NCBI GenBank assembly: GCA_023401925.1
Contig: JAEXDA010000043.1
Span: 186,001-250,000, forward strand
Length of the DNA stretch: 64,000 bases
DNA from: Bacillota bacterium
GTDB lineage: Bacteria; Bacillota; UBA4882; UBA8346
Reading direction: 5' to 3'
This document shows, piece after piece, positions 36,145-44,892 of this stretch. A program made the position numbers and the translations under genes. The notes below the pieces were generated by a model that saw only the letters and a list, made by a program, of their open reading frames with translations, searched no databases and was not told where the DNA came from. Position 1 is the first letter of the stretch, and each line of letters starts with the position of its first letter.

Positions 36145-37530
36145 ATGAAACAAAGACATGGTTTGACTAAATTTGTTGTTCTGTTGGCTTTACTAGCGAT
36201 GGTATTTTCTTTGTCAATCTATGGAGCAACGAAAACGGCCTTCAATTGGAAATTAGCCAAAGGCGCAACCATTAAGCTAATGTTGGTTCAACATTCGATT
36301 GCCGAAGCAATGGTCAAAAAGATTCCGGAGTTTGAAAAATTAACCGGTATTAAAGTCGAATATTCAATTACCCCGGAAGAGAATTATTTTGACAAAGTTA
36401 CCACCTCTTTAAATAGCCGGGCTGGCGATATGGATATATTCATGTCCGGTGCTTATCAGTTATGGGATTATGCGCCGGCTGGATTTGTGGAAGATTTGGG
36501 ACCGTATCTCAATAACCCCAAAATGACCAGCGCCAATTATGATCTCGCTGATATTTATGCTGGCGCCATTGGGGCGATGAAATGGGATTTGGTTCCGGGA
36601 CATAAAGCGGGAACCGGTATGCAATTGGGACTGCCGATGGCATTTGAGATTTATTCATTGGCTTATAATAAGAGATTATTTAAAGAAAAAGGGATCAAGC
36701 CCCCGAAAACAATGGATGAACTGTTAGCAGTTTGTGAAAAGCTCAAAGAATGGGGCGGTAAGGGTACTTATCCTTTGGCAATTCGTGGCGCTAGGAATTG
36801 GGGAACCATCCATCCTGCTTACATGAGTACTTATGAAAACTATGGGGCCAAGGACTTTAAAATTCAAAACGGCAAGCTTGTATCTTTAGTTAATTCTCCA
36901 GAGTCCGTTGCCATGAATGAAATGTGGGTTAAACTGATCAAAGTAGGCGGTTCTCCTTCATGGTCGAGCTACACTTGGTATCAAGCAGGAGCTGACCTAG
37001 GAGCAGGTAGAGCGGCTATGTTATGGGATGCTGATAACAACGGGATTCAACAGAACTGGCCTGGGGCTTCGAAAGAAGCAGGCAATATCGCCTGGGTTCC
37101 GCAACCACTTCCAGCGGGTTCAACCAAGAATAATTCCAATCTTTGGACTTGGGGCATCGCAATGAACAAATCTTCAAAAAACAAAGTTGCTGCATGGCTT
37201 GCTATGCAATATTTTACTGGTAAATCCTATTTATTATATGCCTCGACGGTCGGCAATGCGGTTGACCCGGTTCGTGCCAGTGTCTGGGACAGCGCTGCCT
37301 TCAAAAAGAAGATTGGTCAACATGAGGGATATAGTAGTACCTTCCAAGCAACAATTAATAATACCCGAATTTTATTTACACCGCAACCTCATTTCCAAGA
37401 AACCACCACAGAGTGGGCTGCTACTCTTCAAGATTTGGTTGCCGGCAAATATAAGACAATTCAAGAAGGTTTGGATGATCTGAAGAAAAAGACCGATGAA
37501 GCGGTAAGCGATGTTGTGATTAAAAAATAA
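36145..37530 (+). CDS. Carbohydrate ABC transporter substrate-binding protein (CUT1 family)
   Basis: 461 residues. Signal peptide with charged start and hydrophobic core (VVLLALLAMVFSLSIYGA) and no lipobox Cys, so probably a periplasmic rather than lipid-anchored binding protein, in keeping with two membranes. Type I solute-binding fold with AYNKRLFKEKGIKPPKTMDEL, GAGRAAMLWDADN and TEWAATLQDLVAGK. Substrate unknown; by context a pentitol or related polyol. ATG 36145 has GGGGGAG 4-5 nt upstream; the longer frame from 36088 is unsupported. First gene of SBP-permease-permease-ATPase-ATPase-dehydrogenase. Confidence 0.9.
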   Translation: MKQRHGLTKFVVLLALLAMVFSLSIYGATKTAFNWKLAKGATIKLMLVQHSIAEAMVKKIPEFEKLTGIKVEYSITPEENYFDKVTTSLNSRAGDMDIFMSGAYQLWDYAPAGFVEDLGPYLNNPKMTSANYDLADIYAGAIGAMKWDLVPGHKAGTGMQLGLPMAFEIYSLAYNKRLFKEKGIKPPKTMDELLAVCEKLKEWGGKGTYPLAIRGARNWGTIHPAYMSTYENYGAKDFKIQNGKLVSLVNSPESVAMNEMWVKLIKVGGSPSWSSYTWYQAGADLGAGRAAMLWDADNNGIQQNWPGASKEAGNIAWVPQPLPAGSTKNNSNLWTWGIAMNKSSKNKVAAWLAMQYFTGKSYLLYASTVGNAVDPVRASVWDSAAFKKKIGQHEGYSSTFQATINNTRILFTPQPHFQETTTEWAATLQDLVAGKYKTIQEGLDDLKKKTDEAVSDVVIKK

Positions 37531-37557
37531 CCGGTAAATGTTCTAAGTATCCTTTCA

Positions 37558-37583
37558 TTCAAGGAGGAGTGATCCTCCTTGAA
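37558..37583 (+). promoter_or_regulatory. Stable hairpin between binding-protein and permease genes
   Basis: Perfect 11-bp stem TTCAAGGAGGA (37558-37568) / TCCTCCTTGAA (37573-37583) closed by GTGA, a GNRA tetraloop, with no proper T-run. Likely protects the upstream mRNA end or partly attenuates, keeping binding protein in excess over permeases. Confidence 0.7.
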
Positions 37584-37608
37584 TCTTTAAAGAGTGGAGG
37601 TAAACATC

Positions 37609-38550
37609 TTGAGGATGCAAACGGAAAGCACATCAAAAGATTCAAGGATTGTCGATAAAAAATCAACGGGTATTCCATTGATGGTAAAAGCAAGGCCATA
37701 TCTGATTATAGCCCCGGCCCTGTTGCTTACCATCGGCATTTTATACCCCTTTGTGATGGCATGGTATTATTCATTTACGAATTATTCCTTTTCATCACCT
37801 ACCCATCGTTTTATTGGTTTGGATAATTGGATTCGCATGTTCACTGATGGGAATTTCTGGCACGCCTTCCTGGTTACTTGTAAATATGCAATTTTTACAA
37901 CCGGATCGGAAATGGTCATAGGTATCGGAATCGCTTTACTATTAGCCAAAAGCACTAAGTTTACCAAAATACTCAAAGTAACGCTGGTCTTTCCTTTAAT
38001 GGTAGCCCCGGTTATCGCCACGGTTATTTGGCAGTTAATGACCAATAACTCTGTGGGAATCATTGAAAAATTCTTGAACCTTTTCAATATATATAACTTC
38101 CCTTGGGCATCTTCGGCGAATACGGCTATGTTTACGGCGGTTTTGATTGATGTTTGGGTATATACTCCGTTTGTGATTCTTTTAGTCGTAGCAGGTATTC
38201 AATCACTGCCGAAATCGCCTTTTGAGGCGGCTCAGGTTGATGGAGCTTCCGCATGGTTCACTTTTAAAAATCTAAAATTGCCGTTACTTAAGCCATTTAT
38301 ATATATTGCCCTTATTTTCAGATTAATGGCATCGTTGCAAGAGAGCGCTATTATTTTTGCTCTTACAAAGGGAGGGCCTGGTGATACTTTAATGAATCTG
38401 TCGATCACCGCCTATACGAAGGGATTTCAATTTATGAAATTTGGCCCCTCATTAACATACATTTTATTTTTGTGGTTCGTAATCGCTTTGATCAGCAATT
38501 TTTTGGTGGGAAGATGGCTTGCGGTCCAAAAACAAGCAGCCGGTCACTGA
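37609..38550 (+). CDS. Sugar ABC transporter permease (MalF-like)
   Basis: 313 residues, six transmembrane helices (first at about 28-50). The cytoplasmic EAA loop reads FEAAQVDGASAWFTFKNLKLP, the contact site for the ATPase, and LTKGGPGDTL is the usual CUT1 periplasmic motif. TTG 37609 is 8 nt from GGAGG (37596-37600), whereas GTG 37594 precedes that SD, so TTG is chosen. Confidence 0.9.
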   Translation: MRMQTESTSKDSRIVDKKSTGIPLMVKARPYLIIAPALLLTIGILYPFVMAWYYSFTNYSFSSPTHRFIGLDNWIRMFTDGNFWHAFLVTCKYAIFTTGSEMVIGIGIALLLAKSTKFTKILKVTLVFPLMVAPVIATVIWQLMTNNSVGIIEKFLNLFNIYNFPWASSANTAMFTAVLIDVWVYTPFVILLVVAGIQSLPKSPFEAAQVDGASAWFTFKNLKLPLLKPFIYIALIFRLMASLQESAIIFALTKGGPGDTLMNLSITAYTKGFQFMKFGPSLTYILFLWFVIALISNFLVGRWLAVQKQAAGH

Positions 38551-38562
38551 AGGAGGATATCG

Positions 38563-39390
38563 ATGAATACCAAACGACTTGCAGTTTTGGCTGCAGCGGG
38601 AAGAAATTTAATTTTAGCGCTTTGGGCAGTATTCGCCCTATTTCCTATACTTTGGATGGTATTATGTACCTTTAAGCTTGATCGGGAAATGTATTCCACT
38701 ACTTTCTTATTCCATCCTACCTTGGAGAATTATACGAATGTTCTGGTCAGAACGGATTATTTTAAAGCTTTTTTTGACAATATCATCGTGAGCGGCGGTT
38801 CCGTTATTCTTTCGGTATTGGTGGGAGTACCTGCTGCTTATGGTTTTGCCAGATACAACTTTAAATCCAAGGAATTTTGGGCCGGCCAAATATTGGGTTT
38901 TAAATTTGCTCCTGAAATCTTAGTGGTATTACCTCTTTTTATGATTTATCAGAAGCTTCATTTAATCGATACTTATTTTGGTTTGATTTGGGTCTATCAA
39001 TTAATCACAATGCCATTTTTAATCTGGGTTGTCAGGGGTTATTTCGAAGATATCAGCTTGGAAGTGGAACAGGCGGCACAGTTGGACGGTTACTCATGGT
39101 ATCACGTGTTTCTGAAGATATTATTGCCTTTGATAAAACCGGGCTTGGTGGCGGCGGCCTTGCTTACATTCATTTTTGCATGGAATAGTTTTATGTTCCC
39201 TTTGATTTTAAGCGGTTTTTCGGTACAAACCGTTACGGTGTCATCGTTAAAATATTTGGCCTCTGATACTGTCCATTACGGCCAAATGGCGGTAGCTGCC
39301 ACAATAACAGTCTTACCTGAAGTTATTATGGCCTTGATCATTCAAAAACATTTGGTACGCGGTTTAAGCTTCGGAGCAGTAAAGGGATAA
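38563..39390 (+). CDS. Sugar ABC transporter permease (MalG-like)
   Basis: 275 residues, six transmembrane segments. EAA loop LEVEQAAQLDGYSWYHVFLKILLPLIKPG. C-terminal HLVRGLSFGAVKG is the MalG-type tail that inserts into the ATPase dimer. AGGAGG at 38551-38556 is 6 nt from ATG 38563 and 12 nt separate it from the first permease gene. The two permeases should form a heterodimer. Confidence 0.92.
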   Translation: MNTKRLAVLAAAGRNLILALWAVFALFPILWMVLCTFKLDREMYSTTFLFHPTLENYTNVLVRTDYFKAFFDNIIVSGGSVILSVLVGVPAAYGFARYNFKSKEFWAGQILGFKFAPEILVVLPLFMIYQKLHLIDTYFGLIWVYQLITMPFLIWVVRGYFEDISLEVEQAAQLDGYSWYHVFLKILLPLIKPGLVAAALLTFIFAWNSFMFPLILSGFSVQTVTVSSLKYLASDTVHYGQMAVAATITVLPEVIMALIIQKHLVRGLSFGAVKG

Positions 39391-39404
39391 GGAGAGAAAA
39401 AACT

Positions 39405-40529
39405 ATGGCACGGATTGAATTGTGTAATATTTCCAAGAAGTTTAAAAAGATTACCGCAATTGACAATCTTAAATTGGAGGTCAAGGACAAAGAATTTTTG
39501 GTTTTATTCGGGCCTGCGGGGGCTGGAAAAACCACCATTTTGAAAACAATTGCCGGACTGGAATATCCCGATCAAGGCCAAGTAAAGTTCGATGGAGAGG
39601 TTATCAATGATATTGAACCAACCCATCGCAATGTGTCCATGGTATTTGAAAATTATGCTTTGTATCCTCATTATAGCGTTTATGACAATATCGCTTCCCC
39701 TTTGCGAAGTCCGTTATATAAAAAGGATGAAGAGTATATTAAAAAAAAGGTTTATTCGATAGCTTCCTTAATGAAAATTGATCATCTGATGGAACGTTTG
39801 CCGAGTCAATTAAGCAACGGTCAGAGACAACGGGTAGCATTGGGAAGATGCTTGGTGCGTGAACCTAAAGTATTTCTGATGGATGAACCTTTAGCACATT
39901 TAGACGCCAAACTGCGGCATTTAATGAGGGCCGAACTGAAGGAAATGCAATCTCAATTTGATACAACGACAATTTATGTGACCCATGATTATATGGAGGC
40001 ATTGAGTCTGGGTGATCGAATCGCCATTGTCATTCAGGGAAGATTTGAACAAATCGGCACCGGTGATGATATCTTCTACAGACCCGCTAACGAATTGGTC
40101 GCTAAACTCATGGGTGAACCGGAAATCAACATATTTCCGGTCGAATTGGTATCCGAGAGCGGAGCCTTTATGCTCAAAATGCTATGCCAAGAAAGACTTT
40201 TCCCCCTCCCGGATGATGTTGGGAAAATATTGAGTATGAAGAATGGTAACAAATTTGATCTTGGGATCAGAGGAAATGACATTAAATTTTATTTTGAAAA
40301 GCCAGACTCCGATTACATGACGGGTTCCGTTTATACAGTTGAGCCGATTGGAAACAAGTCGATTTTGACTGTGGATGTATATGGGCAACTATTAAGGATG
40401 GTTGCGCCGAACGACTTGAGAGCAGAGATGGATTCCAAGGTTTATATTCGGTTGAATTTGGAACGCGCTTTATTTTTTAATTGGAATGACCAGAAATTTG
40501 TGACTCGACATGTTGGCAATACTTTTTGA
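39405..40529 (+). CDS. ABC transporter ATPase 1 (UgpC/MsmX/GlpS-like)
   Basis: 374 residues. Walker A GPAGAGKTT (36-44), signature LSNGQ (136-140, Asn replacing Gly), Walker B VFLMD with catalytic Glu161, H-loop His194. The Q-loop position, Gln in MalK (VFQ), is Glu82 in VFENYALYPH. The C-terminal OB-fold regulatory domain is present. Two distinct ATPase genes in one carbohydrate operon are uncommon and recall the GlpS/GlpT pair of glycerol transporters. SD AAGGAGAG. Confidence 0.9.
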   Translation: MARIELCNISKKFKKITAIDNLKLEVKDKEFLVLFGPAGAGKTTILKTIAGLEYPDQGQVKFDGEVINDIEPTHRNVSMVFENYALYPHYSVYDNIASPLRSPLYKKDEEYIKKKVYSIASLMKIDHLMERLPSQLSNGQRQRVALGRCLVREPKVFLMDEPLAHLDAKLRHLMRAELKEMQSQFDTTTIYVTHDYMEALSLGDRIAIVIQGRFEQIGTGDDIFYRPANELVAKLMGEPEINIFPVELVSESGAFMLKMLCQERLFPLPDDVGKILSMKNGNKFDLGIRGNDIKFYFEKPDSDYMTGSVYTVEPIGNKSILTVDVYGQLLRMVAPNDLRAEMDSKVYIRLNLERALFFNWNDQKFVTRHVGNTF

Positions 40530-40538
40530 GGTGATATC

Positions 40539-41663
40539 ATGGCGAATTTAACATTAAAGAATGTCTATAAAAGATATGAAAATTCCAAGTTGAAAAAAGC
40601 CAATCATGACTATGCCGTTAAGGATTTATCTTTTGAGTGTCTGGATGGTGAGTTTTTGGGTATCCTGGGACCGTCGGGCTGTGGTAAGACAACTACACTC
40701 CGGATGATTGCTGGGCTTGAAGATATTACCCAGGGTGAAATTTATATTGACGATACCCGGATTAATGATCTTCATCCCAAGGACAGGCGCATTGGTCTGG
40801 CTTTTGAAGATTATGCATTGTATCCGCCACTATCGGTATATGGCAATATTGCTTTTAATTTACGGGCTAAAAAAGTCAGTGAAGCGGAAATTGAAAAAGA
40901 AATCAAGAGAATTGCCCCTTTAATGAAGGTGGACGATATTCTTGATAGTAAACCTGCCGCCTTAAGTGGTGGTCAGAAACAGCGTGTCAATATTGCCAGA
41001 GCCATAGTACGTAAGCCTCAGTTGCTCCTTTTAGATGAACCTCTCTCTCATCTTGACGGAAAGATGCGTCAGACGCTTCGAGTGGAGATTAAGAGATTGC
41101 ATAAAGAAATTCAATGTGCAACCGTTATCGTCACCCATGACCAGTTGGAGGCGATGTCGCTGGCAGATAAAATTTTGATCATGAAAGATGCGGAACTCCA
41201 GCAATTTGGGACGCCCCTGGAGGTATATGACGATCCGGTCAACGAATTTGTGGCTGGATTTATCGGTGAGCCGCCAATGAACTTAATGACTGTAAAAATA
41301 ACCAAAAGCGAAGGGGAATTTTTCTTTGAATTTCCAGGCAGCGATGTGAGAGTTAGCGTTCCAAAACGTTATTACCCGGCCATTGAAGACGGAATGCTGG
41401 TTAGGCTGGGGGTACGGCCGATGGATGTGTTAATTGGTAATGAAAACAGCAAAGCGAGCACCGTTAAAATTGCCGTATTTGAAAACCTCGGTGATGAAAG
41501 AAGAATAAATATCAGGGTGGGCGAGGAATATCTGAATTTAATCACCTTTGAAGAAGTTCGCTACAAGCCTGGCGACTCTATTAAACTGGAATTTAATGCT
41601 GAAAAAACTCATTTGTTTGATATTAAAACCGGTCAGAGGATTAAACCTCGTTCCGGCAAGTAA
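40539..41663 (+). CDS. ABC transporter ATPase 2 (UgpC/MsmX/GlpT-like)
   Basis: 374 residues. Walker A GPSGCGKTTT (44-53), canonical signature LSGGQ (142-146), Walker B LLLLD with Glu167, H-loop His200, MalK-like C-terminal domain. Like ATPase 1 it has Glu at the Q-loop position (Glu90 in AFEDYALYPP). Its SD GAGGTGAT overlaps the stop of ATPase 1, indicating coupled synthesis of equal amounts and so a probable heterodimer. Confidence 0.9.
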   Translation: MANLTLKNVYKRYENSKLKKANHDYAVKDLSFECLDGEFLGILGPSGCGKTTTLRMIAGLEDITQGEIYIDDTRINDLHPKDRRIGLAFEDYALYPPLSVYGNIAFNLRAKKVSEAEIEKEIKRIAPLMKVDDILDSKPAALSGGQKQRVNIARAIVRKPQLLLLDEPLSHLDGKMRQTLRVEIKRLHKEIQCATVIVTHDQLEAMSLADKILIMKDAELQQFGTPLEVYDDPVNEFVAGFIGEPPMNLMTVKITKSEGEFFFEFPGSDVRVSVPKRYYPAIEDGMLVRLGVRPMDVLIGNENSKASTVKIAVFENLGDERRINIRVGEEYLNLITFEEVRYKPGDSIKLEFNAEKTHLFDIKTGQRIKPRSGK

Positions 41664-41743
41664 GTGCCAATTTAGCAATCCTAATTTGAACCCATCGGGT
41701 TTTACTCAATAATCATTAATAATATTGAAAGCGAGGAATGAAA

Positions 41744-42823
41744 ATGGCAAATTTACCGGAAAAAATGAAAGCATTAGTAGTGTATGGTTCCGGGGACTAC
41801 AGGTTTGAAAAAGAATATCCTGTTCCAAGAGCGGGCGAAGGCGAAATAATTATTAAAATTGAGGCCTGCGGAGTGTGCGCGGGTGACGTAAAAGCCGAGC
41901 ACGGCGCAGCGATGTTCTGGGGCGGGGATGGCCAGCCTAGTTGGGTCAAACCACCATTTATCCCTGGGCATGAATTTCTCGGAGTCATTGCCGAGCTGGG
42001 TCCGAATGTAAAAGGAGATTTCAAACTCGGCGACCGGGTGGTAGCCGATCAGATCGTTCCATGCTGGGAATGTCGGTTTTGCAAAAGCGGGAAATATTGG
42101 ATGTGCCAGAAGCACGATATTTTCGGATTCCAAAACAATGTTAACGGGGGTATGGCAGAATATTTGAAGCTGCCGAAGGAATCTTTGGTTTATAAAGTTC
42201 CCAAAGAACTGCCGCTTGAAAAGGCAATTTTGATCGAACCTTTCGCCTGTTCCAAACATGCTGTGGATCGGGGAAACATATCCAATACCGACGTTGTTGT
42301 TTTATCCGGTGCGGGGACATTGGGCCTTGGAATGGTTGGCGCTATCAAGTTAAAAAATCCCAAACTGTTAATTGTACTTGATATGAAAGATGACCGGCTT
42401 GATCTTGCGAAAAAGTTTGGGGCTGATCTGGTAATCAATCCGGGTAAAGAGGATGCTATCAAGAAAGTAATGGATTTAACGGAAGGTTATGGATGTGATG
42501 TATATATTGAGGCCACCGGACATCCCTCAAGTGTAATCCAAGGACTCTCGATGATCCGCAAGCTGGGAACTTTTGTTGAGTTCAGTGTATTCAGCGCTCC
42601 TACGACTGTTGACTGGAGTATTATCGGCGATCGTAAAGAAATCGATTTGTTGGGCGCCCATTTAAGCCCTTATTGCTATGAGCCGGTTATCGAATGGATA
42701 ACCAGTGGGAAACTTCCGACAAAAGGCGTTGTTACTCATCAATATCCGCTGGAGAAATGGAAAGAAGCATTTGAAATGGCCGGAAAAGGTGAAGGGTCAT
42801 TGAAGGTAATCATCATACCGTAA
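41744..42823 (+). CDS. Zinc-dependent polyol (sorbitol/threitol/pentitol) dehydrogenase
   Basis: 359 residues. Medium-chain dehydrogenase: catalytic-zinc Cys in ACGVCAGD and GHEFLG, structural-zinc cysteines in CWECRFCKSGKYWMC, NAD fold LSGAGTLGLGMVGA with acidic VLDMKDDR, favouring NAD. Resembles dehydrogenases of polyol pathways that oxidise a secondary hydroxyl. Located directly after the two-ATPase transporter and before AraD, so it likely oxidises the imported polyol; L-arabinitol or xylitol would give L-xylulose, the LyxK substrate (inference). ATG 41744 is 7 nt from GAGG (41733-41736); ATG 41738 is too close. Confidence 0.85.
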   Translation: MANLPEKMKALVVYGSGDYRFEKEYPVPRAGEGEIIIKIEACGVCAGDVKAEHGAAMFWGGDGQPSWVKPPFIPGHEFLGVIAELGPNVKGDFKLGDRVVADQIVPCWECRFCKSGKYWMCQKHDIFGFQNNVNGGMAEYLKLPKESLVYKVPKELPLEKAILIEPFACSKHAVDRGNISNTDVVVLSGAGTLGLGMVGAIKLKNPKLLIVLDMKDDRLDLAKKFGADLVINPGKEDAIKKVMDLTEGYGCDVYIEATGHPSSVIQGLSMIRKLGTFVEFSVFSAPTTVDWSIIGDRKEIDLLGAHLSPYCYEPVIEWITSGKLPTKGVVTHQYPLEKWKEAFEMAGKGEGSLKVIIIP

Positions 42824-42837
42824 TTTAGGAATGCAAT

Positions 42838-42906
42838 TTAACCCCTTTCATTTCATCATCGGTAAATGGTTTGACCATTTATCTTTGAAGAGACGTTAGG
42901 GGTTAA
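42838..42906 (+). other. Nested stem-loop in the dehydrogenase-araD spacer
   Basis: TTAACCCCT (42838-42846) pairs perfectly with AGGGGTTAA (42898-42906). Inside it TAAATGGT (42863-42870) and ACCATTTA (42874-42881) form a second perfect hairpin. No T-run follows, so it is not an ordinary terminator. May be an mRNA processing or stability element, or a leader structure for araD. The remaining 186 bp to araD show no other feature. Confidence 0.55.
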
Positions 42907-43092
42907 TGTATATCGATCACCAAGGCTTCGTGTTATTGGGGTTGATTGAAAGGATCTAACATTGGTTTTAACCGGATTTTTTGAGGATTTATTACGATTA
43001 AGTTTTTTCCAGCGCAGGATTTTCCGAGGGTAAATGGAATATTATATCAACTTATCCGTACAAGTTAACAGTGATCAAGGAGTTGATTCATT

Positions 43093-43794
43093 TTGTTGGA
43101 AAAATTAAAGGAGCAGGTTTTAGAGGCCAATTTGGAGCTAAACCGCAGAAATTTGGTGGTCTATACCTGGGGCAATGTCAGTGGGATTGACCGGGAAAAA
43201 GGGTTGTTTGTGATAAAACCCAGCGGTGTGGCATATGAGGATTTACGGGTTGAGATGATGGTGGTGGTGGATTTGACCGGAAAAGTGGTGGAAGGTAACT
43301 TAAACCCGTCTTCCGATACGCCGACTCACATGGTTTTGTATCAAAAATTCCCTAAAATCGGGGGTGTGGTTCATACCCATTCAGCGATGGCTACGGCATG
43401 GGCGCAGGCCAATATGGGCATTCCCTGCTTGGGGACTACTCATGCCGATTATTTTTATGGGGAAATCCCCTGTGCACGGGCGCTCACCCAAGAAGAAATC
43501 GAAGGGGATTATGAGCTCAATACCGGTAAGGTCATTGTGGAACGTTTCCAGGATTTGAATTACGAATATCTCCCCGGCGTTTTGGTAGCCAATCATGCTC
43601 CTTTTACCTGGGGCAAGGATGCGGCGGAAGCAGTCCACAACAGTGTGGTCCTGGAGGAAGTTGCCAAAATGGGACTGGCCGTTAAACAACTCAACCCGCA
43701 AGTGAAACCGGTGACCCAATATCTTTTAGATAAGCATTTCCTGCGGAAACACGGCAAAAATGCTTATTATGGACAGGGAAAGTCTGCTCAGTAG
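43093..43794 (+). CDS. araD: L-ribulose-5-phosphate 4-epimerase
   Basis: 233 residues, standard length. Class II aldolase fold. Converts L-ribulose 5-phosphate to D-xylulose 5-phosphate. [33 protein letters not shown], zinc histidines in [14 protein letters not shown] and ANHAPFTWG, and the [10 protein letters not shown] segment. TTG 43093 with AAGGAG at 43077-43082. It supplies the last step needed by both the AraB-like route and the LyxK plus UlaE-like route. Followed by a good terminator. Confidence 0.93.
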   Translation: MLEKLKEQVLEANLELNRRNLVVYTWGNVSGIDREKGLFVIKPSGVAYEDLRVEMMVVVDLTGKVVEGNLNPSSDTPTHMVLYQKFPKIGGVVHTHSAMATAWAQANMGIPCLGTTHADYFYGEIPCARALTQEEIEGDYELNTGKVIVERFQDLNYEYLPGVLVANHAPFTWGKDAAEAVHNSVVLEEVAKMGLAVKQLNPQVKPVTQYLLDKHFLRKHGKNAYYGQGKSAQ

Positions 43795-43832
43795 ATCAAA
43801 AATGGGATATATTTTTGATTTTAGTGGTGATG

Positions 43833-43868
43833 AATCAAGTCTCGCAATCGTTGGGACTTGATTTTTTA
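43833..43868 (+). terminator. Intrinsic terminator after araD
   Basis: AATCAAGTC (43833-43841) / GACTTGATT (43855-43863), 13-nt loop, T-run 43862-43867. Confidence 0.88.
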
Positions 43869-43910
43869 TACCGGATCAATGAATTGAAACGCTCTCTGTC
43901 GAAGATAAAA

Positions 43911-44001
43911 TTTGCAAAATGAATTTGAGAATCCGCACAGAGGGAGTGTAGACCGACAGGACCGGAGTGTCGGTTTGCAAAATGAATTTGAGAATTCACA
44001 C
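43911..44001. repeat. Direct repeat pair, 28 bp, 63 bp apart
   Basis: TTTGCAAAATGAATTTGAGA continues to AATCCGCAC in the first copy (43911-43938) and AATTCACAC in the second (43974-44001). 26 of 28 positions agree. The spacing of 63 bp suggests a duplicated unit in non-coding DNA. Just downstream, CACCGCAAAGAACCCGG looks like a fragment of a widespread intergenic repeat type. Confidence 0.7.
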
Positions 44002-44364
44002 TGCCGGAGTGAAAATTGTCACAGACAAAGAGAAATTTTTCACCGCAAAGAACCCGGAACACGTTCTATCTTTTTTTTACATTTTTTAGGTGAACATATC
44101 TCCGTATTTGCGTCCCATGGTTTTGGAAATTCGCCCCTGCTTGGAAAATACTTCGAAGTCTAAAAGATTAAATCTCCCGTCAAGGCGTCGGCACTATGAG
44201 TGAGGCAGACGCCGAGAAAAGGCGAAAAACATTGTTGAAAAAATCTTCATACCCCTGCCCGAGAAAAAATACCCTATTTTCATCCTTTCGATTGCCCCGG
44301 TATGCCGGGGTGGGGGGACTATTTAATTACAAACGATTTTAAAATACCGGTATAAAACGGGAAT

Positions 44365-44401
44365 CTGTAAATCCTGTCTATGAAAACTATGGACGTAGGC
44401 C
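44365..44401. repeat. 37-bp dispersed repeat, copy 1
   Basis: CTGTAAATCCTGTCTATG... ending in TAGGCC. 30 of 37 bases match 45642-45678. The two copies bracket the small gene at 44510 and the hydrolase remnant. The rest of 44002-44364 holds no gene I can support. Confidence 0.6.
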
Positions 44402-44405
44402 ATTT

Positions 44406-44433
44406 AACGCTCTGAATATCAGGGCGTTTTTTA
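44406..44433 (+). terminator. Terminator-like hairpin 1 before the small gene at 44510
   Basis: AACGCTCTGA (44406-44415) and TCAGGGCGTT (44419-44428) pair with one wobble, followed by a T-run. Confidence 0.7.
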
Positions 44434-44441
44434 TCTTTGGC

Positions 44442-44472
44442 AAAAGTAGCCTGATGATTGGGCTACTTTTTT
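44442..44472 (+). terminator. Terminator-like hairpin 2 before the small gene at 44510
   Basis: Perfect AAAAGTAGCC (44442-44451) / GGCTACTTTT (44461-44470) with 9-nt loop and six T. It ends 29 nt before the SD of the next gene, leaving no room for a promoter, so it could act as a leader attenuator. Confidence 0.75.
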
Positions 44473-44509
44473 CAGTTTGTTCTGAAATTGAGCGAAAGGA
44501 GGTGAAAAA

Positions 44510-44854
44510 ATGGATAGATCTTACGCGCATCGGATTGATCGAATCAAAAGCATCCTCGGCGGGATGACGGCTTATGGAGATAAGCTGGAGAGATGGGGGA
44601 TTACCCGAGAATTTATCACCAGTTTGACCACTCTTTACAATCAGGCGAATACCAATGAACAGAAGAAAAACGCCCTCAAAGCCATTGTTCAGCAATTGAC
44701 CCTCGCCCAGGAAGAGACCATGAACAAGCTGGAAAGCAATTGCTCCATGGTCAAAAAGTTAGTCCGCTTTGAGCTGCCGAAACAATGCTGGCCGGAGTTT
44801 GGTTTCAGACAGGGGGAGTATGCGGAAAAAGAAAGGGCCGTTACCGGAGAGTAA
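44510..44854 (+). CDS. Uncharacterised 114-residue helical protein
   Basis: ATG 44510 is preceded by AAAGGAGGTGA, an essentially perfect SD. The protein is predicted helical, charged, with an RIDRIKSILGGM start, a Gln/Asn/Lys-rich middle (YNQANTNEQKKNALKAIVQQL) and two Cys (NCSMV, KQCW). No signal peptide, no transmembrane segment, no domain I recognise. It sits alone between tandem terminator-like hairpins and a downstream hairpin, in otherwise decayed DNA, which suggests a small self-contained cassette. Confidence 0.65.
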   Translation: MDRSYAHRIDRIKSILGGMTAYGDKLERWGITREFITSLTTLYNQANTNEQKKNALKAIVQQLTLAQEETMNKLESNCSMVKKLVRFELPKQCWPEFGFRQGEYAEKERAVTGE

Positions 44855-44892
44855 AGGCCGACAGGAGGAGCAGGGAAAGAGGGCTCCGAGAA

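Noticed and set aside
41774..42259. 161-codon antisense frame across the polyol dehydrogenase
   Set aside because: Mirror of a strongly coding strand with codon bias; no SD and no recognisable protein features.
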